This document shows, one piece after another, positions 23,097 to 33,790 of a DNA stretch of 64,000 bases (its first letter is position 1; every line of letters begins with the position of its first letter). The DNA comes from Odobenus rosmarus divergens (taxonomy: Eukaryota > Chordata > Mammalia > Carnivora > Odobenidae), in contig NW_004450662.1 in NCBI RefSeq assembly GCF_000321225.1, positions 820,915 to 884,914 of the forward strand, read 5' to 3'. The translations under genes were made by a program, and so were the position numbers. The notes beneath the pieces are model-generated. The model was given only the letters and a program-made list of their open reading frames with translations, searched no databases and was not told the DNA's origin.

Positions 23097-24289
23097 GCTC
23101 ACAGACACAGAGGAGAGTGAGCTCGACAAGAAGCTGCTAAATTGAAACAATAATTATGAGAATAAAGTGCATCTGACCAATAGAGGCCAGATCCCTTCAC
23201 CCTCTTGCCTTCTCTTGTCATCTTTGGAGAAGTGGCATTTAAGTATTGACTGCAGTTGCATCCCCTGAGCCATTACTCACTGGGATTGGGCTCTGAGAGT
23301 GTAATGTTAACTAAACTTTAAGAAAATGAGAGTATAAAAGAGAAAAGAAATGAGATGGAACATAATGGAAGAAAAACGATAGGACATCACTGAGGATGAA
23401 GTCCATTATCCTATTTGTTTGCTCATAATGATCCTTTGCCTTGGCTGCTTCTTTCAAAAACAGACCCTCCCCACATTCAGTATGAGTTGTGTATTTGACT
23501 AAATTTAGGTAAGGAGATCCCTAACACAAAAAAGTAAGTGGAACACAACCACCCCTCTTTAAAGGGAATAATTCAAATTGCCAATAGAGCACCATGCCCA
23601 CCATTCAGCGTATAGGCTGGAATAAGCTAAATATTTTGACCAGCTTTCTATTTAAAGTGAATTTCATAATCCAGAGCCTAATTACTGAAAGGCTCTCATT
23701 GACATGAGATGAGAACTGGGGCAAAGCAAGTGACCTGACAATTTTGTACCTAATAAAAGACTAGGAGCGGAAAATGAAGCAAAATGAGCTGAATAAACCA
23801 GACAGAATCTAATCAAGGTTTGGAACCAAGTTGAGGGTTTGAGGAATCAACATAACAAGAAAATATTCAGTTGGATATACATTTGTTCTAATACATGATG
23901 ATTCCACTAATACATGATGTTCTAATACATGATGCATCCACAAGCATGCACGTGATGGTACCCCTGTGAGCATACCACCTTCACCGGTGAAACCAGCTGT
24001 TTATCCATCTTCATGCCTTGCTCCTCTCCTGCATTTTACATTGTTGATCATCCCTTTCCCTTGATTACTGACACACTAGCTCTCCTGTTTTCTTTCAACT
24101 CCGTGGAATTGAATAGACCAGTCACCCGGATGTGCGTGCATTTTAAGCTCTGTATGTGTGCTCATGGGAGCTAGGGATACTCCTTGTTCTTCTTCTCTTC
24201 CTTTTGCTTGAATATAAATATTTACCTCAGCCATGCTTTAATTCTCTCTTTGTAGGTTCTCTCATAAAAATTGCATTCATTTCTAAGGC
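23097..24289. other. Unique sequence, no gene seen
   Basis: Contains three near copies of a 13-mer at 23888-23934. No recognised transposon or exon. Confidence 0.4.
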
Positions 24290-25318
24290 TTCAACTATCA
24301 CCTCTATAAATCTGATGATCAAATTTAACGTCAGTCCTGAAATCAGTCCTGAGAACCGCTTCCAAAGAGTCAATGGCTTGCCGAATTTCTCCATCTGGAT
24401 GTTCCCACTAAGACTTTATACTCGATGCATCCCAGCCAAAATTTGCTATTCCTGCTGTACCACATCACAAAGGAAAGGAGCTTCTCAGTGTTTTGCCCGT
24501 GTCTGTGATGACACCTCCCCCATCTCAGGTCCCAAAGCTTCATCATCCTCCTTCCTCTTCCACTCTGCAGCTGATCCAACTTTGAGCTTCTTCGGTATTG
24601 GCTCCATGATATTTCCTTTATCTGCTTCTGCTGCCACCCTATTCAGACACTCATAATCTGCCTTTGGGTTACTGTAATAGCCTCTTAACTGCTTTTGATG
24701 TCTCTAGTCTTCCAAATCTTTAATTCATTTTTACAAATCCCTGCCACAGTGATCTTCCTAAAGCACTACTCTGATCATCTTACTTTCCTGCCTAAAAATG
24801 TTTCTGGATTCACTCAGTCCTAAAACAAACTCCTTCATCTGCATCCTCAGCTCCCCCACCACCACCCCGGGATCTAACACAAACTGACCCCATCTCCCAC
24901 TGACCCCTTCACCCACCCTAAACATTGCAGCCTGGCTGAACCTCTTACTATTCACTACACACCACCATTTTTAGTTCCGTGCCTTTGTTCCCGGGGCTCA
25001 CTTGGCTTAGGATGCAGTGCCCATTTCCACAGATGTGAATCCCTGACTCAAGTGCCCTCTCCTCCTAGAAGTTGTTCCTGGTCTCCAGCTGAAAGCATGT
25101 TATATTCATCTGATCCCATCTACCTGTTTTTGCCTGACCCCCTTATCAACATGGTGTTAAAGTTGCAAAATAGTATCTCGCCTCTTTTAGAAAACTGAAA
25201 GTCCTTGAAAGTAAAGCCAACATGTTTACCCACACAGCAGTTGTTTATCACTCAACACGTACCCGTGCCTTCTACATGAGTGCTTAATAGGCACTAAATG
25301 AATGAACAGATGTTGGAA
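24290..25318 (+). repeat. L2 LINE, sense, about 1 kb
   Basis: A long diverged L2 3' portion. Landmarks in order: 'gggttactgtaatagcctct', 'cacagtgatcttcctaaagc', 'aaaacaaactccttcatctg', 'cccatctacctgtttttgcc' and the terminal 'gtgcttaataggcactaaat' followed by GAATGAA. The + frame at 24156-24656 overlaps its 5' part and is not an intact LINE protein. Confidence 0.65.
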
Positions 25319-26039
25319 TATCTACAGGTATATAAATGCTCATACCTGCTCACTAAACGTGCAGCCATTCATGGCGACAAAAATATGAATCAATCACTGT
25401 ATAAATCAATCACTTAACCACAAATTTACAACATTCCTCCCGGGTGTATATAATTGCAGGCCCCCATGCACTCATGCTTAAAAAGACAGAAAAACCAGCT
25501 CTTTGAACAAATGGACAATGATTCTTTTTCCAAGTACTGCAAGTCATCCTAGCATGAGCACCCGTGTAAAAGAAAAGGAAACACTGGTGTTGCTCTGGAA
25601 AATGCCAGACCAGATGAGAGAGAGGCTGGGAAGGGAACCGACATTGGCTAGATCTGAGAGCGAGACCTGGGGCTGTCCCAAGCTGCTGCCGATGGGGTGA
25701 AGAACCGCAACAGAAGAATGTGCTTAAGGGAAGACAGCTGAACTGCAGACGATCCCAAAATGGCTCTGTGTGACAAACAGCCTCCCAAATAGACAGCAAA
25801 CCACACTGCCATGGCTGACATGTAGCTGTGTGTGGGTGTGTGGATGGGGTGGGGAGGGATATGGGAATGAATGAATGAGTGAATTCAGGGCACCCTGATA
25901 AATTCCCCCTGGGATAAAATCCAAACATCTGCTTCTAAGAGATAAACAGAAAGCTCTGCTCCTCAGAGGCATGGCCAGTGGCTGAACACCACGCTAATCT
26001 CCTCTGCACAGGGTCCCAGGTACCACGGCTAGTATGTGT
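25319..26039. other. Unique sequence, no gene seen
   Basis: A 172-codon antisense frame (25410-25928) has no domains or gene context. Confidence 0.4.
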
Positions 26040-26041
26040 CA

Positions 26042-26136
<95 letters not shown>

Positions 26137-26154
26137 CAGCAAGAAAGAAAGAAA
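26040..26154. repeat. (GAAA)n/(GA)n microsatellite
   Basis: A purine array of GAAA units with a short GA block near its left end and a single CAGC interruption near 26138. Open frames reading KERKKERK or FLSFFLSF here are microsatellite artefacts. Confidence 0.97.
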
Positions 26155-26369
26155 ATGGAGGCAAAAAAGAGAATCTCACTAAAGGCAATAATGTGAATTC
26201 AAATACTCTCTGCAGTCTGGATGAAAGCAACCAAAATTGATGTTGTTTCTAAGAGGGTACAGGAGCAAGAGCAAAGAAATAGATTAATTTGGCTGGATAG
26301 ATGAAGAGGACTCCCTAGCTAAGGGGTGGGGCCAGGCCAGGTGCCAATGAGCATGGAAATACCGTCCAT

Positions 26370-26480
26370 TTCCCAAGCATTTTGTATTCCTCAGAGCACT
26401 TTCCCACTTATTGTGTCATTTGATCTTCCAAGCGCCACAGTGAACAGTAGCGCCAGTGCTATTCCCCGTCCCCACCCTAG
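26370..26480 (-). repeat. MIR, antisense (diverged)
   Basis: 'tcctcagagcactttcccac', 'tcatttgatcttccaagcgc' and 'gttaactgaggcccaagag' match the antisense MIR order. Confidence 0.55.
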
Positions 26481-26554
26481 GGAAGAAGTTAACTGAGGCC
26501 CAAGAGATCCCCCCAGACTGGTATCCATCGCCTTTGGGCCTAATCCGGGGCTTT

Positions 26555-26720
26555 GGCTGGCACTTCTAAGGCTTTAATGCAAACATCACCTGGTGAATGA
26601 ATTGAAATTCAGATTCTAACTCCATGATTCCGAGGTGAGGCCTGAGATTCTGCACTTGATCACACTCTCGGGGGAGACCCAGGCTGCCCGTTCAGGATCA
26701 CACTTTGAATGGCATGGCTT
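26555..26720. mobile_element. hAT-Charlie non-autonomous element (MER5A-like)
   Basis: 'caaacatcacctggtgaat', 'ttcagattctaactcc' and 'ggtgaggcctgagattctgc' match the MER5A body. It is a small DNA transposon remnant with no coding capacity. Confidence 0.65.
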
Positions 26721-26802
26721 TGGACATCATATCAGGGGGACTTGAAAGACTTGTGTCAGCAGAAGTCTGACTGTCGGCTCTTCATTTAGTAGGATATTAT
26801 TT

Positions 26803-27012
26803 TTTTTTAAGGTGAAATTGATTTTTTTATTTTTTTTTAAGATTTCATTCATCCATTTGACAGAGAGAGACAGTGAGAGAGGGAACACAGGCAGGGGGAG
26901 CGGGAGAGGGAGAAGCAGGCTTCCCGCGGAGCAGGGAGCCCGATGCGGGGCTCGATCCCAGGACCCTGGGATCATGACCTGAGCCGAAGGCAAACGCTTA
27001 ACAACTGAGCTG
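26803..27012 (-). mobile_element. CAN-SINE, antisense, 5' truncated
   Basis: Antisense SINE with T-rich start, GA-rich stretch, 'cgatcccaggaccctgggat', 'catgacctgagccgaaggc', and an abrupt stop after 'aacaactgagct', so about 16 bases of the head are missing. A 14-bp target duplication flanks it (26789-26802 and 27013-27026, one mismatch). Confidence 0.93.
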
Positions 27013-27026
27013 GTAGGATGTTATTT

Positions 27027-27685
27027 AATTCACACTACGAAAATCCTAGCAGAGACGTCACAAAGAGCTCCCCGTGAGGCCTGAGTGGCCCTCAGCTCTG
27101 ACACACGTGATGGGCGGAAGGAGATGCCTTCCCTTGCCTGACGCAGTGACTCTCAAAGGTCACAGGCTCTCTCTAGGTCTCTGTTTCTCCACGTGAACAA
27201 AACCAAAGCACAGCCTCTCCCGGACCTCAGCTACTGCTCGGTGGAAGGAGCCCAGAGAAAATGCCCTGTTTTGATTGAGTTGGCTCTTGCAAAGCCTTCA
27301 GAATGCCCCAGAACCCTGAGGCTCCAAAGTAAGCTCATTGGTGCCATGACACAAAGCCAGTTTGACTCCTGTCTTCCTTCAAGAATCTCAACACATTCAT
27401 CACCATCCCCATGCACCTTGTAGGGTAAGGGCAGGCAGGTATCATTACTCCAGTCTTTCCTGAAGAAGAAGGAAGGAGAGCACTAAGAGGGAGTCTCCTG
27501 GAGTGGGGTCAGGATGGAACTCTGATGCCCCATTTCTGACCCTGTGCTTTCAGATCAGAGAACAGAGGAAGTGCCACTTCCCTCATCTTTCCTACTGACC
27601 AACTACAATGTCTGCATTCCATCATTTAAAACATTTTCCTTTGGGATTATAAGGGTTGGTTTGTTTGGGTTTTTTTTTAGTTTCA
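27027..27685. other. Unique sequence, no gene seen
   Basis: No repeat family or exon recognised before the L1 nest. Confidence 0.4.
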
Positions 27686-27715
27686 AAAGGTGGTATAGAT
27701 ATACAATGGAATATT
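27686..27715 (+). mobile_element. L1M fragment (left piece of a split element)
   Basis: 'aaaggtggtatagatataca' followed by 'atggaatatt' matches L1 sequence just before the end of ORF2. The same element resumes at 28617 on the far side of the antisense L1. Confidence 0.75.
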
Positions 27716-28616
27716 TTTTAAATTTAAATTCAATTCAGTTAACATACAGTGTATTATTAGTTTCAGGGGGTAGAATTTAGTGATTCATCCGTTGCATATA
27801 ACACCCAGTGCTCATTCCATCAAGTGCCCTCCTTAATGCCCTGATAAATGACCCAGTTACCCCATCCCCCCACCCACCTCCCCTCCAGCAACCCTCAGTT
27901 CTTTTCCTAGAGTTAAGAGTCTCTCATGGTTTGCCTCCCTCTCTATTTTTATATTATGCTTCCTTCCCTTCCCCTATGTTCATCTGTTTTGTTTCTTAGA
28001 TTCCACATATGGGTGAAGTCATATGGTATTTGTTTTTCTCTGACTTATTTCATTTAGCATATTAACCTCTAGTTCTATCCATGTCATTGCAAATGGCAAG
28101 ATTTCATTCTTTTGATGGTTGAGTAATATTCCGTTATATATATATAACGGAATATTACTCAGCTATATATATATATATGTATATATATATCTATATATCA
28201 CATCTTCTTTATTCATTCATCTGTCGATAGACAGCTGGGCTCTTTCCATATTTTGGTTATTGCGGATGTTGCTGTTATAAACATTGGGGTGCAGCTGTCC
28301 CTTTGAATCACTATGTTTATATCCTTTGGATAAATACCAGAAATGCAATTGTTGGGTAGTAGGGTTGTTCTATTTTCAACTTTTTGAGGAACCTCCATAC
28401 TGTTTTCCAGAGTGATTGCACCAGTTTGCATTCCCACCAACAGTGTAAGAGGGTTCCCCTTTCTCCGCATCCTCGCCAACATCTGTTGTTTCCTCAGTTG
28501 TTAATTTTAGCCATTCTGACCCATGCGAGGTGGTATCTCATTGCGGTTTTGATTTGTATTTCCCTGATGCCAAGCGATATTGAGCATTTTTCATGTGTCT
28601 GATAGCCATTTGTGAC
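27716..28616 (-). mobile_element. Carnivore L1 3' portion, antisense, 5' truncated
   Basis: Reverse complement of an L1 3' end: A/T-rich tail, 3' UTR phrases 'cagttaacatacagtgtatt' and 'gtgccctccttaatgccctg', then ORF2-terminal sequence such as 'tccttcctcagttg'-like text and 'ccaccaacagtgtaagaggg'. It is bounded by a perfect 15-bp target duplication (27701-27715 and 28617-28631). The copy is dead: only the C-terminal part of ORF2 remains and it carries stops. Confidence 0.9.
28120..28161. repeat. 42-bp perfect AT-rich palindrome
   Basis: The arms meet between 28140 and 28141 with no spacer; each begins GAGTAATATTCCGTTATATA when read toward the centre. It lies inside the antisense L1, where other copies carry a simple TATA repeat, so it arose after insertion or in the source copy. 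It is followed by further (TA)n to about 28198. Confidence 0.95.
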
Positions 28617-29015
28617 ATACAATGGAATATTATTCAGACTTAAAAAAGAAGGAAATCGTGTCACATGCTGCCACATGGATGGAACTTGAGGACACTATGC
28701 TGAGTAAAACAAGCCAGACACCAAAAAGACACATACCATATGACTCCACTTCCATGAGGTATGGAGAATCATCAAATTCACAGAGACACAAAGTAGAGTG
28801 GTGGTTGTCAGGGGCTGTGGGAGGGAGGGCTGGGGAGTTAGTATTTAATAGATACAGAGTTTCAGTTTTGCAAGATGAAAAGAGTTCTGTGGGCAGATGG
28901 TGGTGATGGTAGCACAACAGCATAAATGTGCTGAATGCTCCTGAATTGTACACTTCAAAATTGTTAAGATAGTAAATTTTATGTAATGTGTATTTTATCA
29001 CAATAAAAAAACAAA
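28617..29015 (+). mobile_element. L1M 3' end (right piece of a split element)
   Basis: ORF2 C-terminal coding remnant ('tgctgccacatggatggaac'), then 3' UTR 'catgaggtatggagaatcat', 'gtggtggttgtcaggggctg', 'aaattgttaagatagtaaat' and 'tatcacaataaaaaaac'. This is the older host of the antisense L1 insertion. Confidence 0.88.
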
Positions 29016-29639
29016 GAAAAAAGTGTTTTTCTGAAACCATAAACATTTCTGGGAGGAATGTTTAACACCTTCAAACTCTAATCATTTGACAACATTGGGA
29101 GAATTCGTATGTTAGTTTTCTTGTGACAACCAACATGCACAAAGGTCCTACTAGAATGAGGTGTGGGAGAAGCATCCGGGGTAAAGGAGGACCACGGAAA
29201 GCAGGGGTGAGAAGCCACCAAAGGCTACCGTTGCCTGCCTCCCAGCTTTGCAGAAAGCCAGACCTGTTTCCTTGCCTGCCCCCAGGACCACGTGGGGCTT
29301 CCTCTGAGTGTCTGGACTGACCTCGGAAACCACGTGGCCTTGGAGGTCTCCCCGGCCAGAAGCGCTCCTTCCCCCCCACCCCCACACTGGGGCTGAGCTA
29401 TGATTGGTTCAGGCTGTGGGGCCCTAGGGGACCCCGGGCTCTTTCAGAGGCCATGGCTTAGGGTCGGGGAGACCGGGTTCACTGATTTCACAGCAGCTTG
29501 GCTCTGCCCGTTCCCAGCGGGCTCTATGAGGAGATGACAAAGAAGGAGAACTCCAATATCTTGATTCCCCACTCTAGGGCCTTCTGCCTTGGCCTCATCG
29601 CCAGCCCCAAATGCCCTTCAGAGACAGCAAACCTCCAGG
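29016..29639. other. Unique sequence, no gene seen
   Basis: GC-richer unique DNA. Antisense frames at 29071-29387 have no domains. Confidence 0.4.
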
Positions 29640-30030
29640 AAAAATTAAATCCTCACCAAACACCCTTTAATTTTATCCACTTGGCTTAATGAAGGTTCCG
29701 GTATTAATGACCTCGGAGGCTCTCCGTCTGACAGTTCTGCTGGTAACTGAACCCTGTGCTATTCCCCCCCCCCGCCCCGCCCCCCGGCAGCCTGAAATCT
29801 CAAGCATCGCCTCTAATCTTATTTTCTATTTCTGGGCTATATTGCATTAGCACCTTTTTATTTCTCCTGGCATGTTTGACAGTGAGTTCAGGCTAGTGAG
29901 AATCATCTCTTTGTGCTGGCAAATGGGGATTGCATCGGTTGTTTTAAAATAATGACTTATAGTTAAAATTACCCCCAGGATATCATAATTATATGGTTGC
30001 AGCTTTCTTCTTTGATGAGGTGGAGAGGAG
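29640..30030. promoter_or_regulatory. Candidate conserved non-coding element
   Basis: Non-repeat sequence with AT-rich complex segments (29660-29710, 29800-30010) on either side of a C-rich tract. TAAT, TTTATT and ATTAGCAC cores are frequent. Regulatory role inferred only. Confidence 0.22.
29764..29787 (-). other. G-quadruplex-capable tract (minus strand)
   Basis: The + strand has C10-G-C4-G-C6, so the minus strand has G runs long enough for a four-tract quadruplex with single-base loops. Confidence 0.6.
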
Positions 30031-30904
30031 GAGCTCAGGTGGCCTGTGGGAGGTTGTTTGGGGTAGAAGGGAGAAGGGGAGAGAAACACATGTGTACCCT
30101 GAACCCCTCAGGAGGCAGGAGGACGGGGAACATAAGCCGAAGCTTATGATAAGTTATGATTGGGGAGAAAGTTGCCCAGCCCCACCCCACCCTGCCACCT
30201 CGTGCCTTTTGCCCATCCAGATGGAAATGGGTGAGCCACAGCACCGGCCTCGTTAGGGGCGGCACAGTTTACAGGTTCCCCCAAACTCCCAGGTACCATG
30301 AATATCACACCCTATGGGACACTCCATGCTATCTGAAATTCACAAATGAAATTTCCGTTTGCCCTAACTCATTAACAAAAGGTCTCTGCTGAAAGGGAAA
30401 TGTTATTTGGAAGGGGCCCAATTATTAACAGAAATAGTTCAGCCTAGGTTAATTCATGGGTACTCTACAGCAATTTTTTTTTACATTTGCTTTCAGTAGT
30501 GAGATAAACATTTTCTTATGTGAACCCTATAGTAGAAAGCAATGGCCATATGGTGCTGTGGAGAGACTTCTGTCCCTCAGCCCTCCACCCCTTCTCCATC
30601 CCCAGAGGCCTCAGACAAGGAAGGGTGATGGGGACTCACCTTGATAGCCATTGCTCTGCCTAAACTTCTAGCATTGTCCCGAGGGAGTGATAATCAGAGA
30701 TGGGGAAAGTGAAAGGTTGAAAACACTGGTTCTGTCCAGGTAAGAGGTCAAGGGGAAGGCCTTGGCCCTGGCCAGGATGATGAGGGTACTGGACCCAGGG
30801 GGAAATGGTGCTGGGCCAGAAAAGGAGCAGAAAAGGGACCGGGGATAAGGTAAGTGCATCCTGGGAAGGGACAAGTCACCCCAAGGGACCAATACAGCCA
30901 GGTG
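30031..30904. other. Unique sequence, no gene seen
   Basis: No repeat family or exon recognised. Confidence 0.4.
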
Positions 30905-31110
30905 GATATGGACTTTGGAATCAGACCTGGGATCTAATCCTAGCTCCAACATGATGACCAGTGCTTCAGTGGCTGATTACTTAACTTCCCTGAGACTCAG
31001 TTTCCTCATTTCTAAAATGGGAACAATAACAGAACCTAATAAAGTAGAACCAAATATGTAAGGGCAAGGCAATGTGCTTCAAAGAGCATGTGGCTCATGG
31101 CTTATCCTTG
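30905..31110 (+). repeat. MIR, sense
   Basis: 'gactttggaatcagacctgg', 'gagactcagtttcctcattt' and 'ctaaaatgggaacaataaca' match sense MIR. Confidence 0.85.
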
Positions 31111-33569
31111 ATGATCCAATGCAGTTCCATCTGTATGATTATTTCCATGTAGCTATTGTTAGAACGGCGCCCCTCAGTCCCCCAAAATTACCTTATCTTG
31201 TTCTTGTCATTTAGAAGTCCCCCAAATGCTGCTTCCAGCCCCTGGAAAGTGGGGTCAGGAAAATATCCCAGGGGAGGTGTGGAAGTTGGATCTGTTGAGT
31301 CCGGAGGAGATGCCATAGTGAGGTGTGAATGGGCTGAGCCCGGACGGGGGCCCCCCGCCTGTCTTTACTTGGTCCAGGAGCCCAATGGGGTATTAGCAAG
31401 TGAGGCAGGGGCCCGTGAGAAAGATGATTTTTTTTTAAACACGGCTTCTAATCTGTGTAATTACTTCTAATCTATGTAATTACTGCCGCTGGGCCAAGGC
31501 ACAAGAGAGGAGGAACCTTGTAGACCATCTTCCCTTTTTGTTTTCCTCTCCATCAGAGAGACCTTGAGACCTCCCTAAGGTTTTAAAACAAAATTACATT
31601 TTTTCCTAAAGCAGGGCAGACTCAGTCTGCAGGAATGAGGCTGCAGCGGTCTCCTGGATTGCCAACTGGGGCTCCAGCAGAAGCAAGTGTGCAACGGGCC
31701 ATTTTTCAAATGACACTAATTAATATGGGATTATTGGAAAAGCAAATCTACTTCTGCTCCTTGATTAAAACCCGCTGTGCTCCCCAGCGATCCCGTCTGT
31801 CCAGTGGGTTTTGGCAGGGACTTGTGCTGAGGCTGCCATCTCAGAAAGGGGGCACATCGCATGATCCCCGGTCTCCTTCCCAGGTCTGCCACTGGGGCTA
31901 GTCTGTCACCTGAGAGCCTGGCTAAGGTTTTACCTGGTCTCATGAGAAGGAAGGTGTGATCAGCATGGAGGATGCGGGCAAAGAGGCTGTGTGTTCTCAT
32001 GCAAAGACCCAGAAGACCCAAGTGTAAAGCCAGCTTGTCTTTCACTGGTCAGGCTACCTAATCTTAGTGTCCTTGACTGCTCTAATCCCGGGTATCATCC
32101 ACCCACCTCCCAAGCTTGTGCTGGGGAAGCACTATGGTAATGGATACTAACGAGCCTTCTACACCCCAAAGCCTTGCGCAGTGTGATGCTCAGGACGGCC
32201 CTCAGAGACCCGGGAGGAGTGGAAAAGCCATCCAGTGCCACCATCATGGACAGTGCAAGTCTCAATTTCAGTCTCACCCGGCTAGTGTGGCAGGCGGGTT
32301 CACCATGAATTTGTCTGGCAGTAGCTGTACACGTGTGGTATTAGGAAGAGCTCAGCCCTCCCTTCTGACTATGAGGATGCTGTCCCGGTAAAGATCTTCC
32401 TAAGCCCTTCCCCTCTGAGATGCTGCGCTGAGGACCCCCATGCCCAGGGAGCTCGAGTGGTCACAGACTGACTCTCCACCAATGGACTGTCCCTTTCCTT
32501 TCCTATGTGAGGATGTCTTGTCTCCTCACTGCACAGAAAGATCTTTGAGACTCTGTCTGCAATACACTTCTTGTCAGAGTTCCCTCGTGGCCGGGTGCCC
32601 GTGGTCTGGTGCATAGATGGGCTCACAAGCAGATATTGACCTCTTAAGCTGAGTTCTCCGCCAGTTGTCCTGGCTTTGTGAGGAGTCCCCTGACTTCTTT
32701 GTTTCACAAGACGGGCTCTTCTCTGGCTGCAGGAGCCTTGCCGAGACCAGGAGCCCATCTGCTGATGGTTCTCTTTCACCATAGCGCCAGGCGGGAGGGC
32801 CTAAGGGCCCCACACACATCCTCTTCTCCTGAAGAGAAGTGGCATCTTTCCCCAGCTGCCCACATCCAGCAGGGAAAAAACCAGGACAAAGCTTTGCGGT
32901 ACAGACTTGTGAAGAGCCTGTCATGAAAAGCTGCATCCTCAAGTCAGCAGAACTAGATTAGCATTCTTTTTATCATTAGCTATTATTCTCTATATCTGTC
33001 CTGGCCTTGACTTCTGCATCTATAAAAGCAAGGGCCTGGACCGGGTGACCCTGCAGTCCCTCCCACCTCTAAGATTCTAGAGCCCAGCTAGAGGACAGGA
33101 GGGCAGCCGGGAATTATATGAAAGAGGCTTAAGCCCAGAGTCTGTTCCCGCACAGGGAGGCTTCAGTTCTAGAGAGTTCTCCATCCTACCACGCCCTTTC
33201 CTAACCACGGGCAAGAAGAGCGCAGGTAGCAACTACTTGACAATGGCCAAGCCTCTGGGTCTAAGCTTTTGCGTAGAAAGATCATACCAACCTATGCCTT
33301 ACACATCGGCCTGCACGCATACCCTGTATTGTGTCGATGATACCTCAATAAAACTGGTGAAATTTGAAAAAAAATATATGGCTTATCAGAGAACATCTAC
33401 TTCCCTCCCACCACCTTTGCAATATCATTTTGCCATTTCTATATAGGAAAGAAAAGGAGTGGATTGTGCAGGAGGCTTCGTCTACATCCTGTTTTCTTGC
33501 TTTGTTAGGGCTCCAGAATAAACTGCATGTTATTCTTCAGGGGAAAAAGAACTTGAAGCCCTTTGATTT
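31111..33569. other. Repeat-poor unique sequence, no gene recognised
   Basis: About 2.4 kb with almost no transposon. A 19-bp tandem duplication sits at 31445-31482 and an AT-rich block with TAATTA at about 31705-31760. Near 33335-33370 a phrase 'gatgatacctcaataaaact' followed by A-rich sequence resembles an L1M 3' tail but is too short to call. Confidence 0.4.
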
Positions 33570-33790
33570 TAGAATTGGCAGTTTGTACTCAAATCCTGAC
33601 TTTGCCTCTCACGAGCTGTGCGCGTGACTTGGGCCAGGTGATAATTGCCCCGATCCTCAGTGTACTCATCTGTAAAATGGACAACAGGTCTCCCTGTCAA
33701 ACAGGATCACGCTAAAGACGAAGTTAGACCCTCGGCGCCCAGCATGTCGTTGGTGCTCATGAGTGGTTCAGGGGGTAAAACATGGGTCTG
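33570..33790 (+). repeat. MIR, sense
   Basis: 'tactcaaatcctgactttgc', 'gtactcatctgtaaaatgga' and 'cgcccagcatgtcgttggtg' match the sense MIR order. Confidence 0.8.

Noticed and set aside
23888..23934. CRISPR-like short repeats
   Set aside because: Three unevenly spaced 13-mers in vertebrate DNA; too short, too few and in the wrong kind of genome.
25410..25928. 172-codon antisense frame
   Set aside because: No domain or signal of coding selection; cysteine/serine/histidine-rich chance translation.
26034..26240. Charged KERKKERK-like or FLSFFLSF-like proteins
   Set aside because: Direct translations of the GAAA microsatellite.
33237..33446. L1 or processed-pseudogene tail near 33335
   Set aside because: The AATAAA plus A-rich phrase is short and the preceding sequence is not recognisable.
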